A stretch of DNA of 33,689 nt from Bacteroidaceae bacterium (GTDB lineage: Bacteria > Bacteroidota > Bacteroidia > Bacteroidales > Barnesiellaceae_A), in the NCBI GenBank assembly GCA_017522135.1, contig JAFXAB010000038.1, positions 1 through 33,689 on the forward strand, read 5' to 3'. The notes beneath the pieces are model-generated. The model did not search any database and was not told where the DNA came from. It saw only the letters and a list, made by a program, of their open reading frames with translations. The translations under genes were made by a program, and so were the position numbers. Each line of letters opens with the position of its first letter. Position 1 is the first letter of the stretch. Below are positions 16,826-26,107 of this stretch, piece by piece.

Positions 16826-18700
16826 TTATTCAATATCTATGCGCGATACTTCATCGATGCCGTCTATTGTGGCAATATTCTCCATGGCTCTTTGTAATTC
16901 ATCAACCGAGTGAACGGCAAAGTCGATGGTACAAGCGGCTATGTGGTCGACTGTCTCGGTGCTCAATTCTTTCATAGAGAGGTGCAACTCGTCGGTAATG
17001 CTTACAATGAGGTCGCTCAGTAGGTGATAGCGATCGACACCTCGTACCCTGATGCGTACAGGATATAGAAATTCGGGGTCTTCCTTAAAGTCGACGGGTA
17101 TAATCGAGTCGCCATAGTGAGCCGCCTGACGAATGGCCGTAGGACAGTTGCGCTTGTGCAGGGTTGTTGAGTTGTCGTGCTCTTTAAAACCTATTACCTC
17201 TTCGCCCGGGATAGGGTGGCAGAAATTACAACGATTGTATTCGAGTATTCGTCTGTTGGCAAAATATATGCGCAGGCTGCGCTTGGCCTTATAGGTCGAC
17301 ACACAATTCAGCCAATCGGGTTGCGGATGTACGTTGTCGTTTGTGCCTATTTCTATTACATCACCACGACGCAGGGTAGTCTTTATCGATGTCAATTTGC
17401 CATTGATACGGGCATATTGTGCATGTTCGCCTATGCGGCTGTGTATCTCAAAGGCAAAGTCGAGAGCCGTGGCATTCTTGGGCAATACAATGCTCTTGCC
17501 CTTGGGAGTATATACCGTGATATCGTCGTTGTAGAACGATGATGTAATACCATCCATATACTCAATCTCGTGTGTATGGTGCTTGATGTCTTTGAGTACC
17601 GAGCGAAATTTCGACAGCCACGAATCAACGTTTGCTTCGGTGCGTTCGGCCGCACAACCAAGCTGTGAGTTGCGTACCATGCGTTCCGATGATATATGTA
17701 TCTCTTCCCATGTGTCTTGTTCGCTCAACAATTTTACATGGAAACTTTGATATCCATTCTCTTTGGGAGCATTGATATAATTGGCAACACTGCCGGGAGC
17801 CTCCTTAAATGCATCGGTCAGTGCCGAGTATATGCGCAATGTTGTATTCTTTTCGCTTTCGATTGTTTCGTTGGGGTAAATGATGCGTATGTAGTATTTG
17901 CCATCGACATGTTGAAAGTCGCATCCTTTCGATTGCATCTTGCGCCAGATGCTGTAGGGCTTGCGATAGCGTATTTCGGTGCGAACTTTTATACCGTGCA
18001 GAGCTAAGGTTTCATTTATCATTTCAATGAAATGCTCAATATTGTATTGGGTTTTGATTTGTTCGGCTTTGAGCAACTCGTCGAGATGTGCATATTGAAG
18101 CGGACAACGATATTGGAACGAGAGATTTTCGAGTTCGGTTTTGGTGTGATACAATCCCAGACGATTGGCCAATGGAGCATAGAAGTAGTCGGTTTCGCCT
18201 GCTATTTTCATCTGCTTGTCGGGGCGCATGCTGCTCAATGTGCGCATGTTGTGTAGGCGGTCGGCAAGTTTGATGAGAAGTGCGCGAATGTCGTATTGCA
18301 CCGACGAAAGCATTTGTTGATAGTTGTCTATCTGTTTCGAGTGCTCATACTCTTCTTTCTTTTGCTTGGTTACAACGTTTACCAAGAATGCTACACCGTT
18401 ACCAAATAATTGGCGAATATCTTCGATGGTATAGTCGGTGTCTTCAACCACATCGTGCAGGAATGCGGCAATGATAGCATCGGTGCTGAGCTCCAATTCT
18501 TCGGCAATGATGCGCGCAACGGCTATAGGGTGAATGATATAGGGTTCGCCACTTTTGCGTTTCTGCTTACAGTGTGCCTCACATGCAAAGTCAAATGCTT
18601 TGCGAATACGTTCCATGTCATCATCGCTCATTCGAGGACGAATGTTGTCAAATAGTTCATTGATGTTCTGTTCGATAATAGCTTGGTAGTCGTTTTCCAT
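16826..18700 (-). CDS. RelA/SpoT-type (p)ppGpp enzyme, hydrolase motifs intact, synthetase motifs degraded
   Basis: The protein has 624 residues from the ATG at 18700 (MENDYQ); the frame extends 3 codons further only through a TTG. Positions below count from that TTG. Domains in order: HD hydrolase (about 38-190) with HPIAVA, FLHDVVEDT (His85-Asp86) and LADRLHNMRTL all intact; a synthetase-like domain (about 240-360); TGS (about 395-460, ITVYTPKGKSIVLP); a Cys/His zinc-finger-like segment (HP, CNFCHPIPGEE); and a C-terminal ACT domain (about 550-627). In the synthetase part the usual RFKD loop reads SVAN (PGSVANY) and EIQIRT reads EIHISS, although NGYQSFH and YSIWRKM remain. I infer a mainly hydrolytic, SpoT-like role in the stringent response. 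Confidence 0.87.
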   Translation of the reverse strand: MENDYQAIIEQNINELFDNIRPRMSDDDMERIRKAFDFACEAHCKQKRKSGEPYIIHPIAVARIIAEELELSTDAIIAAFLHDVVEDTDYTIEDIRQLFGNGVAFLVNVVTKQKKEEYEHSKQIDNYQQMLSSVQYDIRALLIKLADRLHNMRTLSSMRPDKQMKIAGETDYFYAPLANRLGLYHTKTELENLSFQYRCPLQYAHLDELLKAEQIKTQYNIEHFIEMINETLALHGIKVRTEIRYRKPYSIWRKMQSKGCDFQHVDGKYYIRIIYPNETIESEKNTTLRIYSALTDAFKEAPGSVANYINAPKENGYQSFHVKLLSEQDTWEEIHISSERMVRNSQLGCAAERTEANVDSWLSKFRSVLKDIKHHTHEIEYMDGITSSFYNDDITVYTPKGKSIVLPKNATALDFAFEIHSRIGEHAQYARINGKLTSIKTTLRRGDVIEIGTNDNVHPQPDWLNCVSTYKAKRSLRIYFANRRILEYNRCNFCHPIPGEEVIGFKEHDNSTTLHKRNCPTAIRQAAHYGDSIIPVDFKEDPEFLYPVRIRVRGVDRYHLLSDLIVSITDELHLSMKELSTETVDHIAACTIDFAVHSVDELQRAMENIATIDGIDEVSRIDIE

Positions 18701-18896
18701 AGTATACAATGTATCTGGGAATATAATACCTTAATAATAAAAATTGGTTCGCAATTTAGTAATTTTAATTGTAATGTGGTGCTTTCGTTATTTGTTTTTT
18801 TATGATTTTTTTACAAGCGGGTCTTTGTAGTCGCAATAGTTGCAGATGTGCAGTATACGATAGCTCTATGTCGCTTGTTGTTTTTATGAAAAAAAA

Positions 18897-18933
18897 CAAC
18901 CGCCATGCGCATAACGATAGTGCGTGGCGGTTG
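18897..18933 (-). terminator. Terminator of the META lipoprotein gene
   Basis: A 14-bp inverted repeat (CAACCGCCATGCGC with its near complement, two G-T pairs) has a 9-nt loop. On the minus strand it is followed by TTTTTTTTCAT. It lies just past the stop codon of the gene ending at 18959. Confidence 0.85.
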
Positions 18934-18958
18934 TAGGGTGCAAATGCTGTATGTGTAG

Positions 18959-19807
18959 TTATTTGCGCTTGATAATGATGAGGTTATGTTCCGATGAGCT
19001 TGCATATAGAGCTACTCGGTTGTTGTCAAGAATGCGAAATGAATCGATGTCGTTGAGTATACTCAACATTTTGTCTTCTATTGCCATCGACTCGGGTGTA
19101 CACATTCGGCGAGTAGAGGCTATACCTGTAAAGCGTATGCCATTGTTGAGGGTTGTGCTGTCATACTCAATAGAGCCATTCATGATGTTGCAACCTGAGT
19201 TGCCCGATAGTTTGTGAGCCTCTATGTCTATTATCATGGCAGGTTTCTGCTCAAGGTGCACTTTCTTGCCGTCCAACTCTATCACTTCCCAATTGCCATT
19301 GAGCAATTCTCGCATTTGGCGGCTGATGAGTGCTACACGCTGGTGCTTATTATCAAGTAGTTCAATAACTATTGCGTTGTTGTTATTCTCTATTGTGTTA
19401 TAGTATCTTGTGTCATTTACGGCTTGCATTACATTGTTGTCGGTTACTTCGGGTCGGCAGGCCATAGTGGTACTCATGCAATTTTCAAAAGACATGGCAC
19501 AATCGTCGCCCATTACCAAGGTTCCGTTGAAGGTATTACATCCGTTATTGCCATATATGCGATGCGAGTTGATATCGAAAATGATGCGTACTGCTTCATC
19601 GCCAACGACCTCTTTGCCAAGTGCTTGTGTAAAGAGCCATTCGCCTTGTAACCTGTCTGCTGAAAGGGCTTTCATCTGTATATGTGTTTTTTGTATCGTT
19701 TCTGAGGTCGATTGTTGAGTGCTTTCGGCTGTATGCGTTGTCTTGCAAGATGTTGTCATGGCTATAAGCATGATGCAGGCCGACATGGTGAGTTGAAATC
19801 TTTTCAT
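18959..19807 (-). CDS. Lipoprotein with two META (HslJ-like) domains
   Basis: A 282-residue protein with a lipoprotein signal peptide (cleavage before Cys21 in MTTSCKTT). Two META/DUF306 domains follow in tandem: one centred on GNNGCNTFNG with WLFTQALGK before it, the second on GNSGCNIMNG with WEVIELDGK before it. Each has the paired later cysteine (MACRPE, RRMCTPE) expected to bond with the Cys of the GCN loop. META domains are found in heat-shock protein HslJ and in many cell-envelope lipoproteins; their exact role is unclear. The gene is monocistronic and has its own terminator. Confidence 0.87.
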   Translation of the reverse strand: MKRFQLTMSACIMLIAMTTSCKTTHTAESTQQSTSETIQKTHIQMKALSADRLQGEWLFTQALGKEVVGDEAVRIIFDINSHRIYGNNGCNTFNGTLVMGDDCAMSFENCMSTTMACRPEVTDNNVMQAVNDTRYYNTIENNNNAIVIELLDNKHQRVALISRQMRELLNGNWEVIELDGKKVHLEQKPAMIIDIEAHKLSGNSGCNIMNGSIEYDSTTLNNGIRFTGIASTRRMCTPESMAIEDKMLSILNDIDSFRILDNNRVALYASSSEHNLIIIKRK

Positions 19808-19949
19808 TATTATTGTTATTATTATTGTGGTTTGATATTTTGCGCGAAGTTAGTAAAAAAGAAGAGAATGGATACAACTTTTTTGAAGTTATAAATAAGA
19901 AAAAAAGTGAAAAATAATAAACCCTCTGTTTACTCTCACAATTATTGTT

Positions 19950-19957
19950 TACTTTTG
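19950..19957 (+). promoter_or_regulatory. -7 box for the TPR protein gene
   Basis: TACTTTTG matches TAnnTTTG only 13 bases before the first ATG (19971). The predicted transcript starts a few bases before that ATG, giving a nearly leaderless mRNA. The -33 region is weak (TGTT). Confidence 0.5.
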
Positions 19958-19970
19958 CACATTATATAGC

Positions 19971-22025
19971 ATGCCAATGAAAAGACTGTTGTACATAATA
20001 ATACTTTTGATATGTGGTGGTATAGGTACTCCTATAGTGGGTCAAATCAATACCGAGCGTGTTATGAGTATAGGTCGCAATGCGTTGCAATTTGAGGATT
20101 ATGTACTCTCTATTCAGTATTTCAATCAGATTATAAAGTTCAAGCCCTACTGGGCTGACCCATATTTTTATCGTGCAGTGGCCAAGCTTAACTTGGATGA
20201 CTATCGAGGTGCCGAGGCTGATGCCACCGAATGTATTATGCGCAATCCATACTTCAATAATGTATTTTATCTGCGAGGTGTGGTGCGACAGAATATGTTT
20301 AACTATGAGGGTGCTATAGCCGATTATAAAGAGGCTTTGATGCACTCTCCTGCCAATCGTGAATTGCTCAATAACCTGGCTATTGCTTATGTGCAGGCCG
20401 AGCAGTACGAAGCAGCCGATTCGGCCTACAATGAGCTTGTCAAAGCATACCCATCTTATGCTCCTGCCTATGTTACACGTGGACAGTTTTACCTGTTGTG
20501 TGGCGATACAATTGCTGCTCGCGCCGACTATGACAAGGCAATAACACTCAACAAAAACATGGCCGATGCCTATGTGTTGCGTGCAATGTTGGCTGTGAAA
20601 AACAACGATGACTTGGCGGAGGCCTTGCAAGATATGGATGCGGCAGTGCGCTTGGAGCCCAAACGTGCCGACTATTACATCAATCGGGCTCTGGTAAAGT
20701 ACTATTGCGACGACTTGCGAGGTGCAATGAGCGATTATGACTATGCGCAATTGCTCGACCCAAGCAGCGTGATGACCTATTACAATAGGGGTCTGTTACG
20801 AGCACAAGTGGGCGAGCGCAACCGCGCTGTCGAGGACTTTACAGAAGTGATAAAGCGTGAGCCTCACAATTATATGGCTATTCTCAATCGTGCTATTTTG
20901 TACGACTTGTTGGGTAAGTATGATGAAGCTATTGCCGATTTTGATGCCGTTCTGGAGGTATATCCCGAGTATGCCGAGGCCATGTTCTCTCGCTCTGAGG
21001 CAAAGCGCAAGAGTGGTGATGCTCGTGGCGGTGAGCGTGACTTTGAAATGGCTGTAAAATTGCAAGAAGAGCAGAAAAAGAACCCTCAGTTGGTGGTGCA
21101 GGCATCGGAGAAAGCCTCCGATAATATCAAAGCGCGTCAAGAGTCTGACAATAATATCAATAAATATGATCGCCTCATGGTGTATGATGAAGATTTGGCA
21201 CAAGTTTTTGAACCCAAATATGAGAGCAAAGTGCGCGGGCGTGTGCAAGATCGTAATGTGATGGTTTCATTACAGCCTATCTTCCTTCTCAGCTATTATG
21301 AGCGACCCAACGAATTGCGCCATTCAAACATCTACTCTGACGAATTGGATCGTCTGAATGAGCAACGTGCTTTTGCTCATCTTCTGGTTATTACCAATGA
21401 AGAAGCCCTGCTTGAGCCATCGCAGATTACCGAACATTTTGCTTCGGTCATAGAATATGGCAAAGCCATAGAAGAGGGCAGGGGTAATGATCTGCTCAAT
21501 TACCTTGGTCGCTCTCTCGACCTTATGCTGTTACAAGATTATTCCGAAGCAATGCAAGATATTGAGGTGGTGATAAAGCAAAGTCCCAAGTTTATGTTGG
21601 CCTATTTCCAACGTGCGGCACTGCGATACAAAAATCTTGAGTATCAAAGAGCCGAAGCCGCCCTAAATAATGAATCGGCAGCGACACCCATCGGAGGAGT
21701 ATTGCCAACACAGCTCGACAATGTTCGTATGCAGTATGAGTTGATATTGCAAGACCTCACGCAAGCCATCGATTTATCACCCCGCTTTGCCTATGCCTAT
21801 TACAATCGTGCCAATATTAAATTTGCCCTTGAACGCACCGAAGAGGCTATTGCCGACTACAACGAGGCGTTGCGACTACAATCGGATATGGCCGATGCCT
21901 ATTTCAACCGAGGACTTGCATATATCAAATTGGGGCAGATAGCGCAAGGAAGAGCCGATATATCGCGAGCAGGTGAGTTGGGAATAATGGCTGCCTATAA
22001 TCTACTCAAACGCTTGGAGGAGTAA
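19971..22025 (+). CDS. Secreted or periplasmic tetratricopeptide repeat (TPR) protein
   Basis: A 684-residue protein. The N terminus (MPMKRLLYIIILLICGGIGTP) is a signal peptide; ATG 19971 or 19977 could be the start. It has two blocks of TPR units. The first (about residues 27-375) has about ten repeats with the pattern AxxxYxxAIxDYxxAL and AYxNRG. A charged, lysine/glutamine-rich linker and a less regular middle region (about 375-510) follow. The second block (about 515-680) ends with AYYNRANIKFAL and AYFNRGLAYIKLGQ. TPR arrays act as protein-protein scaffolds; the partner here is unknown. The gene stands alone with its own promoter. Confidence 0.87.
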   Translation: MPMKRLLYIIILLICGGIGTPIVGQINTERVMSIGRNALQFEDYVLSIQYFNQIIKFKPYWADPYFYRAVAKLNLDDYRGAEADATECIMRNPYFNNVFYLRGVVRQNMFNYEGAIADYKEALMHSPANRELLNNLAIAYVQAEQYEAADSAYNELVKAYPSYAPAYVTRGQFYLLCGDTIAARADYDKAITLNKNMADAYVLRAMLAVKNNDDLAEALQDMDAAVRLEPKRADYYINRALVKYYCDDLRGAMSDYDYAQLLDPSSVMTYYNRGLLRAQVGERNRAVEDFTEVIKREPHNYMAILNRAILYDLLGKYDEAIADFDAVLEVYPEYAEAMFSRSEAKRKSGDARGGERDFEMAVKLQEEQKKNPQLVVQASEKASDNIKARQESDNNINKYDRLMVYDEDLAQVFEPKYESKVRGRVQDRNVMVSLQPIFLLSYYERPNELRHSNIYSDELDRLNEQRAFAHLLVITNEEALLEPSQITEHFASVIEYGKAIEEGRGNDLLNYLGRSLDLMLLQDYSEAMQDIEVVIKQSPKFMLAYFQRAALRYKNLEYQRAEAALNNESAATPIGGVLPTQLDNVRMQYELILQDLTQAIDLSPRFAYAYYNRANIKFALERTEEAIADYNEALRLQSDMADAYFNRGLAYIKLGQIAQGRADISRAGELGIMAAYNLLKRLEE

Positions 22026-22112
22026 ATCTGTTTGCATTCTTCTGTCACAATCGGATATTTCTTCTGTCGACTTTATTTTACGTTTGATACTTAAACTTTT
22101 ATACATTATATA

Positions 22113-22143
22113 TTTGCCAATAGTAAATAAATTTGTAACTTTG
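22113..22143 (+). promoter_or_regulatory. Promoter of the thrS-infC-rpmI-rplT operon
   Basis: TTTG (22113-22116), 19 bases, then TAACTTTG (22136-22143) is an exact match to the Bacteroidota pattern. A second overlapping -7-like box, TATATTTG, lies at 22109-22116 with TTTG at 22083 (22-base spacing). The leader to thrS would be about 70 nt. Confidence 0.7.
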
Positions 22144-22156
22144 TCGCTCGTTAAAA

Positions 22157-22181
22157 ACGGAGCATTGTAAAAATGCCCCGT
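22157..22181 (+). promoter_or_regulatory. Hairpin in the thrS leader
   Basis: ACGGAGCAT pairs with ATGCCCCGT (one A-C mismatch, 7-nt loop) in the predicted 5' leader. The position suits translational control of the operon, but no known ThrS-binding or L20-binding motif is recognised. Confidence 0.35.
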
Positions 22182-22220
22182 TCATAGAAGAAGTTAAAAT
22201 TAAAAAAAAACGATAATAAG

Positions 22221-24161
22221 ATGATTAAAATCACATTTCCCGATAACTCGGTAAAAGAATTTGAGAGTGGTATTACCCCTCTTGCTATTGCCGAGAGCAT
22301 CAGCTCACGATTGGCACAAGATGTGTTGGTGGCAGAAATAGATGGTGAGGCATGGGACTTGATGCGCCCCGTAGAAAAGGATGCCTCTATCAAGCTCTTC
22401 AAGTGGGACGATGCTGAAGGCAAGCACGCCTTTTGGCACTCATCGGCACACCTCCTTGCCGAGGCTCTGCAATTGCTCTATCCCGGTATCAAATTTGGTA
22501 TAGGCCCTGCTTTGGAAAACGGATTCTACTACGATGTAGATCCCGGAGAACATTCGCTCACCGCAGCCGATTTTGCTCGTATCGAAGAGAAAATGCTCGA
22601 ACTTGCAGCTCGCAAAGAGCCCATTGTGCGTCAAGAGATAAGCAAGGCCGATGCATTGAAACTCTTTGGTGACCGTGGTGAAGTATACAAGGTAGAGCTT
22701 ATCAATGAGCTTGAGGATGGTACAATCACAACCTATACACAAGGCTCATTTACCGATTTGTGTCGTGGCCCGCACATCCCCAATACAAGCGTTATCAAAG
22801 CCGTTAAGATAAACTCTTTGGCAGGTGCATATTGGCGTGGTGACGAGAAACGTCAACAACTCATTCGCGTATATGGTATTACATTCCCCAAGAAAAAAAT
22901 GCTCGACGAGTACTTGGTGATGATGGAAGAGGCCAAGAAACGCGACCATCGCAAGATAGGTAAAGAGCTTGAGTTGTTTGCCTTCTCTCAATCGGTAGGC
23001 CAAGGTCTGCCCTTGTGGTTGCCTCGTGGTGCTGCTCTGCGTGAGCGACTTGAGAATTTCTTGCGTCGCATACAGAAACGTTTCGGCTATCAACAAGTAA
23101 TGACACCCCATATCGGAGCAAAGAACCTATATGTAACATCGGGTCACTATGCTAAGTATGGCAAAGACTCGTTCCAGCCCATCCACACACCCGAGGAGGG
23201 CGAGGAGTTCTTGCTCAAGCCTATGAACTGTCCCCACCACTGCGAGATATACAAGACCGTGCCTCGTTCATATCGCGACCTACCTTTGCGATTTGCCGAG
23301 TTTGGTACAGTGTATCGTTATGAGCAGAGTGGCGAGTTGCACGGTCTGACACGTGTGCGTGGATTTACCCAAGACGATGCACACATCTTCTGTCGTCCCG
23401 ACCAGCTCAAAGATGAGTTCCTCAAGGTTATGGACATTATTTTCATCATCTTCAAGGCTCTTGATTTTGAGAATTTTGAGGCGCAAATTTCATTGCGCGA
23501 CCCCAACAACCGCGAGAAATATATAGGTACCGACGAGAACTGGGAGAAAGCCGAGCGAGCCATCGTTGAGGCTTGTCAAGAAAAAGGCTTAAATGCCCGT
23601 GTAGAGCTTGGTGAAGCTGCCTTCTATGGTCCCAAACTCGACTTTATGGTAAAAGATGCCATAGGCCGTCGCTGGCAATTGGGTACTATCCAAGTAGACT
23701 ACAACCTGCCCGAGCGTTTCGACCTTGAGTATACAGGCAACGACAACCAAAAGCACCGCCCCGTAATGATACACCGTGCCCCATTCGGCTCGATGGAGCG
23801 TTTTGTGGCAGTACTCATAGAGCACACAGGTGGTAAGTTCCCCTTGTGGCTCACCCCCGACCAAGTAGCAATCTTGCCCATCAGCGAGAAGTATAACGAC
23901 TACGCCCAATACGTAGCCGACGAACTTGCCAAGAGCGATATTCGTGCCTTTGTTGACTTCCGTAACGAGAAGATAGGTCGTAAGATTCGCGATACAGAGA
24001 TAAAAAAAGTACCCTATTTGCTCATTGTTGGCGAAAAAGAAGCAGAAAATGGTGAAGTTTCTGTAAGAAAACATGGCGAAGGTGATAAAGGTGTCGTAAA
24101 AATTACTACCTTTGCGGCGCAAATCTCTGAAGAAGTAGAGAAAATGATAAACCAATGGTAA
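22221..24161 (+). CDS. thrS: Threonine-tRNA ligase
   Basis: A 646-residue class II aminoacyl-tRNA synthetase that charges tRNA-Thr. Domain order: N-terminal TGS (about 1-62), the editing domain with [11 protein letters not shown] (the HxxxH zinc-like site) and [10 protein letters not shown], the class II catalytic core with the zinc-binding Cys in [10 protein letters not shown], the motif [25 protein letters not shown], motif 3 in [11 protein letters not shown], and the C-terminal anticodon-binding domain. All key motifs are intact. It is the first gene of a translation operon, with infC 8 bases downstream. Confidence 0.97.
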   Translation: MIKITFPDNSVKEFESGITPLAIAESISSRLAQDVLVAEIDGEAWDLMRPVEKDASIKLFKWDDAEGKHAFWHSSAHLLAEALQLLYPGIKFGIGPALENGFYYDVDPGEHSLTAADFARIEEKMLELAARKEPIVRQEISKADALKLFGDRGEVYKVELINELEDGTITTYTQGSFTDLCRGPHIPNTSVIKAVKINSLAGAYWRGDEKRQQLIRVYGITFPKKKMLDEYLVMMEEAKKRDHRKIGKELELFAFSQSVGQGLPLWLPRGAALRERLENFLRRIQKRFGYQQVMTPHIGAKNLYVTSGHYAKYGKDSFQPIHTPEEGEEFLLKPMNCPHHCEIYKTVPRSYRDLPLRFAEFGTVYRYEQSGELHGLTRVRGFTQDDAHIFCRPDQLKDEFLKVMDIIFIIFKALDFENFEAQISLRDPNNREKYIGTDENWEKAERAIVEACQEKGLNARVELGEAAFYGPKLDFMVKDAIGRRWQLGTIQVDYNLPERFDLEYTGNDNQKHRPVMIHRAPFGSMERFVAVLIEHTGGKFPLWLTPDQVAILPISEKYNDYAQYVADELAKSDIRAFVDFRNEKIGRKIRDTEIKKVPYLLIVGEKEAENGEVSVRKHGEGDKGVVKITTFAAQISEEVEKMINQW

Positions 24162-24169
24162 TTTTTTGA

Positions 24170-24742
24170 ATGGATAACAAACCCAAACCCGCCGCCGCTC
24201 GCCCACAACAACGTGGTGCCGCTCGCAACGAGAGTAAAGACCAACATCGCATAAATACCCAGATACGTGCTCGCGAAGTGCGTCTCGTAGGTGATAATGT
24301 AGAACAAGGTGTATATTCGATACAAGAAGCTCTGCGTATGGCCGATGAGTTGGAGCTCGATTTGATTGAAATCTCTCCTAACGCTGAGCCTCCGGTATGT
24401 AAGATATTGGATTATCAAAAATATCTCTATCAACAGAAAAAACGCCAGAAAGAACAAAAAGCCAAGGCTGCTAAGGTTGTTGTCAAAGAGATACGATTTG
24501 GACCACAAACCGACGATCACGACTACAACTTCAAGCTCAAGCACGCTATGGAGTTCTTGAAGGAAGGTGCCAAGGTCAAGGCCTATGTATTCTTCAAAGG
24601 TCGTTCAATTCTCTTCAAAGAACAAGGTGAAGTGCTATTGCTCCGCTTTGTAAACGACCTCGAGGAGTATGGAAAAGCCGAGAACATGCCCGTTCTCGAA
24701 GGCAAGCGTATGATTATTATGATTACGCCCAAGAAAAAATAA
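24170..24742 (+). CDS. infC: Translation initiation factor IF-3
   Basis: A 190-residue protein that binds the 30S subunit and checks the start codon and initiator tRNA. The N domain ([24 protein letters not shown], then [21 protein letters not shown]) is joined by a lysine-rich linker to the C domain ([25 protein letters not shown]). Compared with the E. coli protein it has a basic ~25-residue N-terminal extension ([14 protein letters not shown]), as is common in Bacteroidota. The ATG at 24170 follows the thrS stop by 8 bases. A small hairpin (GCGGA/TCCGC, 24748-24760) separates it from rpmI. Confidence 0.95.
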   Translation: MDNKPKPAAARPQQRGAARNESKDQHRINTQIRAREVRLVGDNVEQGVYSIQEALRMADELELDLIEISPNAEPPVCKILDYQKYLYQQKKRQKEQKAKAAKVVVKEIRFGPQTDDHDYNFKLKHAMEFLKEGAKVKAYVFFKGRSILFKEQGEVLLLRFVNDLEEYGKAENMPVLEGKRMIIMITPKKK

Positions 24743-24747
24743 AATAC

Positions 24748-24760
24748 GCGGATGTTCCGC
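24748..24760 (+). promoter_or_regulatory. Short hairpin between infC and rpmI
   Basis: GCGGA-TGT-TCCGC sits in the 52-base infC-rpmI gap. It lacks a T run and so is not a terminator. It could be a processing or autoregulatory site. Confidence 0.3.
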
Positions 24761-24794
24761 AGTATATAAAATGTAACACTAAAAACAATTTAAA

Positions 24795-24992
24795 ATGCCG
24801 AAGATTAAAACTAATTCCGGTGCCAAAAAGAGGTTCGCCCTTACCGGATCAGGAAAGATCAAGAGAAAACATGCTTTCAAGAGCCACATTCTCACTAAGA
24901 AAACCAAGAAGCAAAAAAGAAACCTCGGTCATGTAACCCTCGTTTCTAATGCCGATGTAAACAACGTGAAGAAAATGCTCGCTATGAAGTAA
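24795..24992 (+). CDS. rpmI: 50S ribosomal protein L35
   Basis: At 65 residues and highly basic, it starts [14 protein letters not shown] and has the family motif [27 protein letters not shown]. The length is typical of L35. It lies between infC and rplT, the order seen in most bacteria. Confidence 0.97.
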   Translation: MPKIKTNSGAKKRFALTGSGKIKRKHAFKSHILTKKTKKQKRNLGHVTLVSNADVNNVKKMLAMK

Positions 24993-25067
24993 TTCATGGT
25001 AAAAAGAGTTTCTCAAATCAAAAAGTAGTTACAATAGTATTAACCGAATGTTTTAGCAAAAAAAGAG

Positions 25068-25080
25068 CACCGCAGAGGTG
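25068..25080 (+). promoter_or_regulatory. Short hairpin upstream of rplT
   Basis: CACC-GCAGA-GGTG lies about 28 bases before the rplT ATG. L20 in other bacteria represses its own operon by binding leader RNA; whether this hairpin does so is an inference. Confidence 0.3.
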
Positions 25081-25107
25081 ACGCTAACATTCAAAAAAGA
25101 AAAAACT

Positions 25108-25452
25108 ATGCCAAGATCAGTAAATCATGTAGCTTCAAGAGCTAAAAGAAAAAAAATTCTGAAACTTACTCGCGGTTACTTCGGTTGTCGTAAAAACGTA
25201 TGGACCGTTGCCAAAAACACATGGGAAAAAGGTCTTACCTATGCCTATCGCGACCGTAAAGACAAAAAAGGTAACTTCCGTGCATTGTGGATACAACGTA
25301 TCAATGCTGCTGCCCGTCTCGAGGGTATGTCATACTCTAAGTTGATGGGTGCTCTTCACAAAGCAGGCATCGAAATCAACCGTAAAGTTTTGGCCGATTT
25401 GGCAGTAAACCACCCTGAGGCATTTAAGGCTGTGGTTGCTAAAGTAAAATAA
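25108..25452 (+). CDS. rplT: 50S ribosomal protein L20
   Basis: The protein has 114 residues from the ATG at 25108 ([19 protein letters not shown]). A longer frame reaches back to a GTG at 25078, but the family N terminus is MPRS. Conserved segments are [34 protein letters not shown] and [25 protein letters not shown]20 is an early assembly protein of the 50S subunit that binds 23S rRNA. A strong terminator follows at 25474. Confidence 0.97.
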   Translation: MPRSVNHVASRAKRKKILKLTRGYFGCRKNVWTVAKNTWEKGLTYAYRDRKDKKGNFRALWIQRINAAARLEGMSYSKLMGALHKAGIEINRKVLADLAVNHPEAFKAVVAKVK

Positions 25453-25473
25453 GATCAATAAATTGATTTTATG

Positions 25474-25510
25474 AAAAAGAGTAGCGGATTGTTCCGTTAC
25501 TCTTTTTTTT
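25474..25510 (+). terminator. Terminator of the thrS-rplT operon
   Basis: The hairpin GAGTAGCGGA-TTGT-TCCGTTACTC (one G-T pair) is followed by a run of eight or more T. Confidence 0.9.
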
Positions 25511-25593
25511 ATGGTTGCGTTGTGTGTAAATTGATTTTTGTCAAAAATAATTCAAAATGTTTGGCAAATGTTTTTTTTGCAGAATTTTGTGTA

Positions 25594-25601
25594 TATATTT
25601 G
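25594..25601 (+). promoter_or_regulatory. -7 box for the small T9SS-tail protein gene
   Basis: TATATTTG matches TAnnTTTG about 30 bases before the ATG at 25631. The closest upstream TTTG has non-standard spacing. Confidence 0.5.
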
Positions 25602-25630
25602 TGCAGAATTTAAACCAATTATCAACAACC

Positions 25631-26089
25631 ATGAAACAATTATTATCTCTGTTGATTGTCTTATGCAGTACAATCGTACTTAATGCTCAAGTAAAAGAAT
25701 GGTCTTTAAAGACCGACACAGGTGAGTCGGTAAACCTATCGGAGGTCGATTATTTATTGGCTGCCGACGAGTATCGTCTCTTCTCAGTAGTACTTAAGGG
25801 AGGTGCTACTATCGACAATGTAAGTCAGGCTACGTTTTCCGATATTTCGTCGGTATATCAAGTAAAAGCCGATGAAGGACTCTCTCTCTTCCCCAATCCC
25901 GTAAGAGCTACACTCAACATATCGGGTTGTCAACAAGGCTCTACTGTAGCAGTACTGTCGCTCGATGGACAATTGCTTATTTCAACTGTAGCTTCAGCCC
26001 ATTCGTTGACAATAGATGTTTCCAACCTTCCCCAAGGCACCTATCTGCTCAAGACCGACCATTCGGTAGTGAAATTTATCAAAAAATAA
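25631..26089 (+). CDS. Small secreted protein with T9SS type A C-terminal sorting domain
   Basis: The protein has 152 residues from the ATG at 25631 (MKQLLSLLIVLCSTIVLNAQ, a clean signal peptide). The frame extends upstream, but only this start gives the signal sequence at the N terminus. A short middle part (about 20-75; WSLKTDTGESVNLSEVDYLLAADE) is followed by the sorting domain: LSLFPNPVRATLNI, VLSLDGQLL, and LPQGTYLLKTDHSVVKFIKK at the end, the standard Por-secretion tail. Almost the whole mature protein is the tail, so the functional part is tiny. It lies 18 bases before the next secreted-protein gene, probably in one operon. Confidence 0.82.
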   Translation: MKQLLSLLIVLCSTIVLNAQVKEWSLKTDTGESVNLSEVDYLLAADEYRLFSVVLKGGATIDNVSQATFSDISSVYQVKADEGLSLFPNPVRATLNISGCQQGSTVAVLSLDGQLLISTVASAHSLTIDVSNLPQGTYLLKTDHSVVKFIKK

Positions 26090-26107
26090 TCCCTTAATCG
26101 CATACCT

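Noticed and set aside
23589..24206. 205-residue minus-strand frame with hydrophobic stretches
   Set aside because: It is antisense to the end of thrS; the hydrophobic look comes from reversed lysine and glutamate codons.
25538..25630. Upstream start for the small T9SS-tail protein
   Set aside because: The extension would bury the signal peptide 31 residues inside the protein and overlaps the -7 box at 25594-25601.
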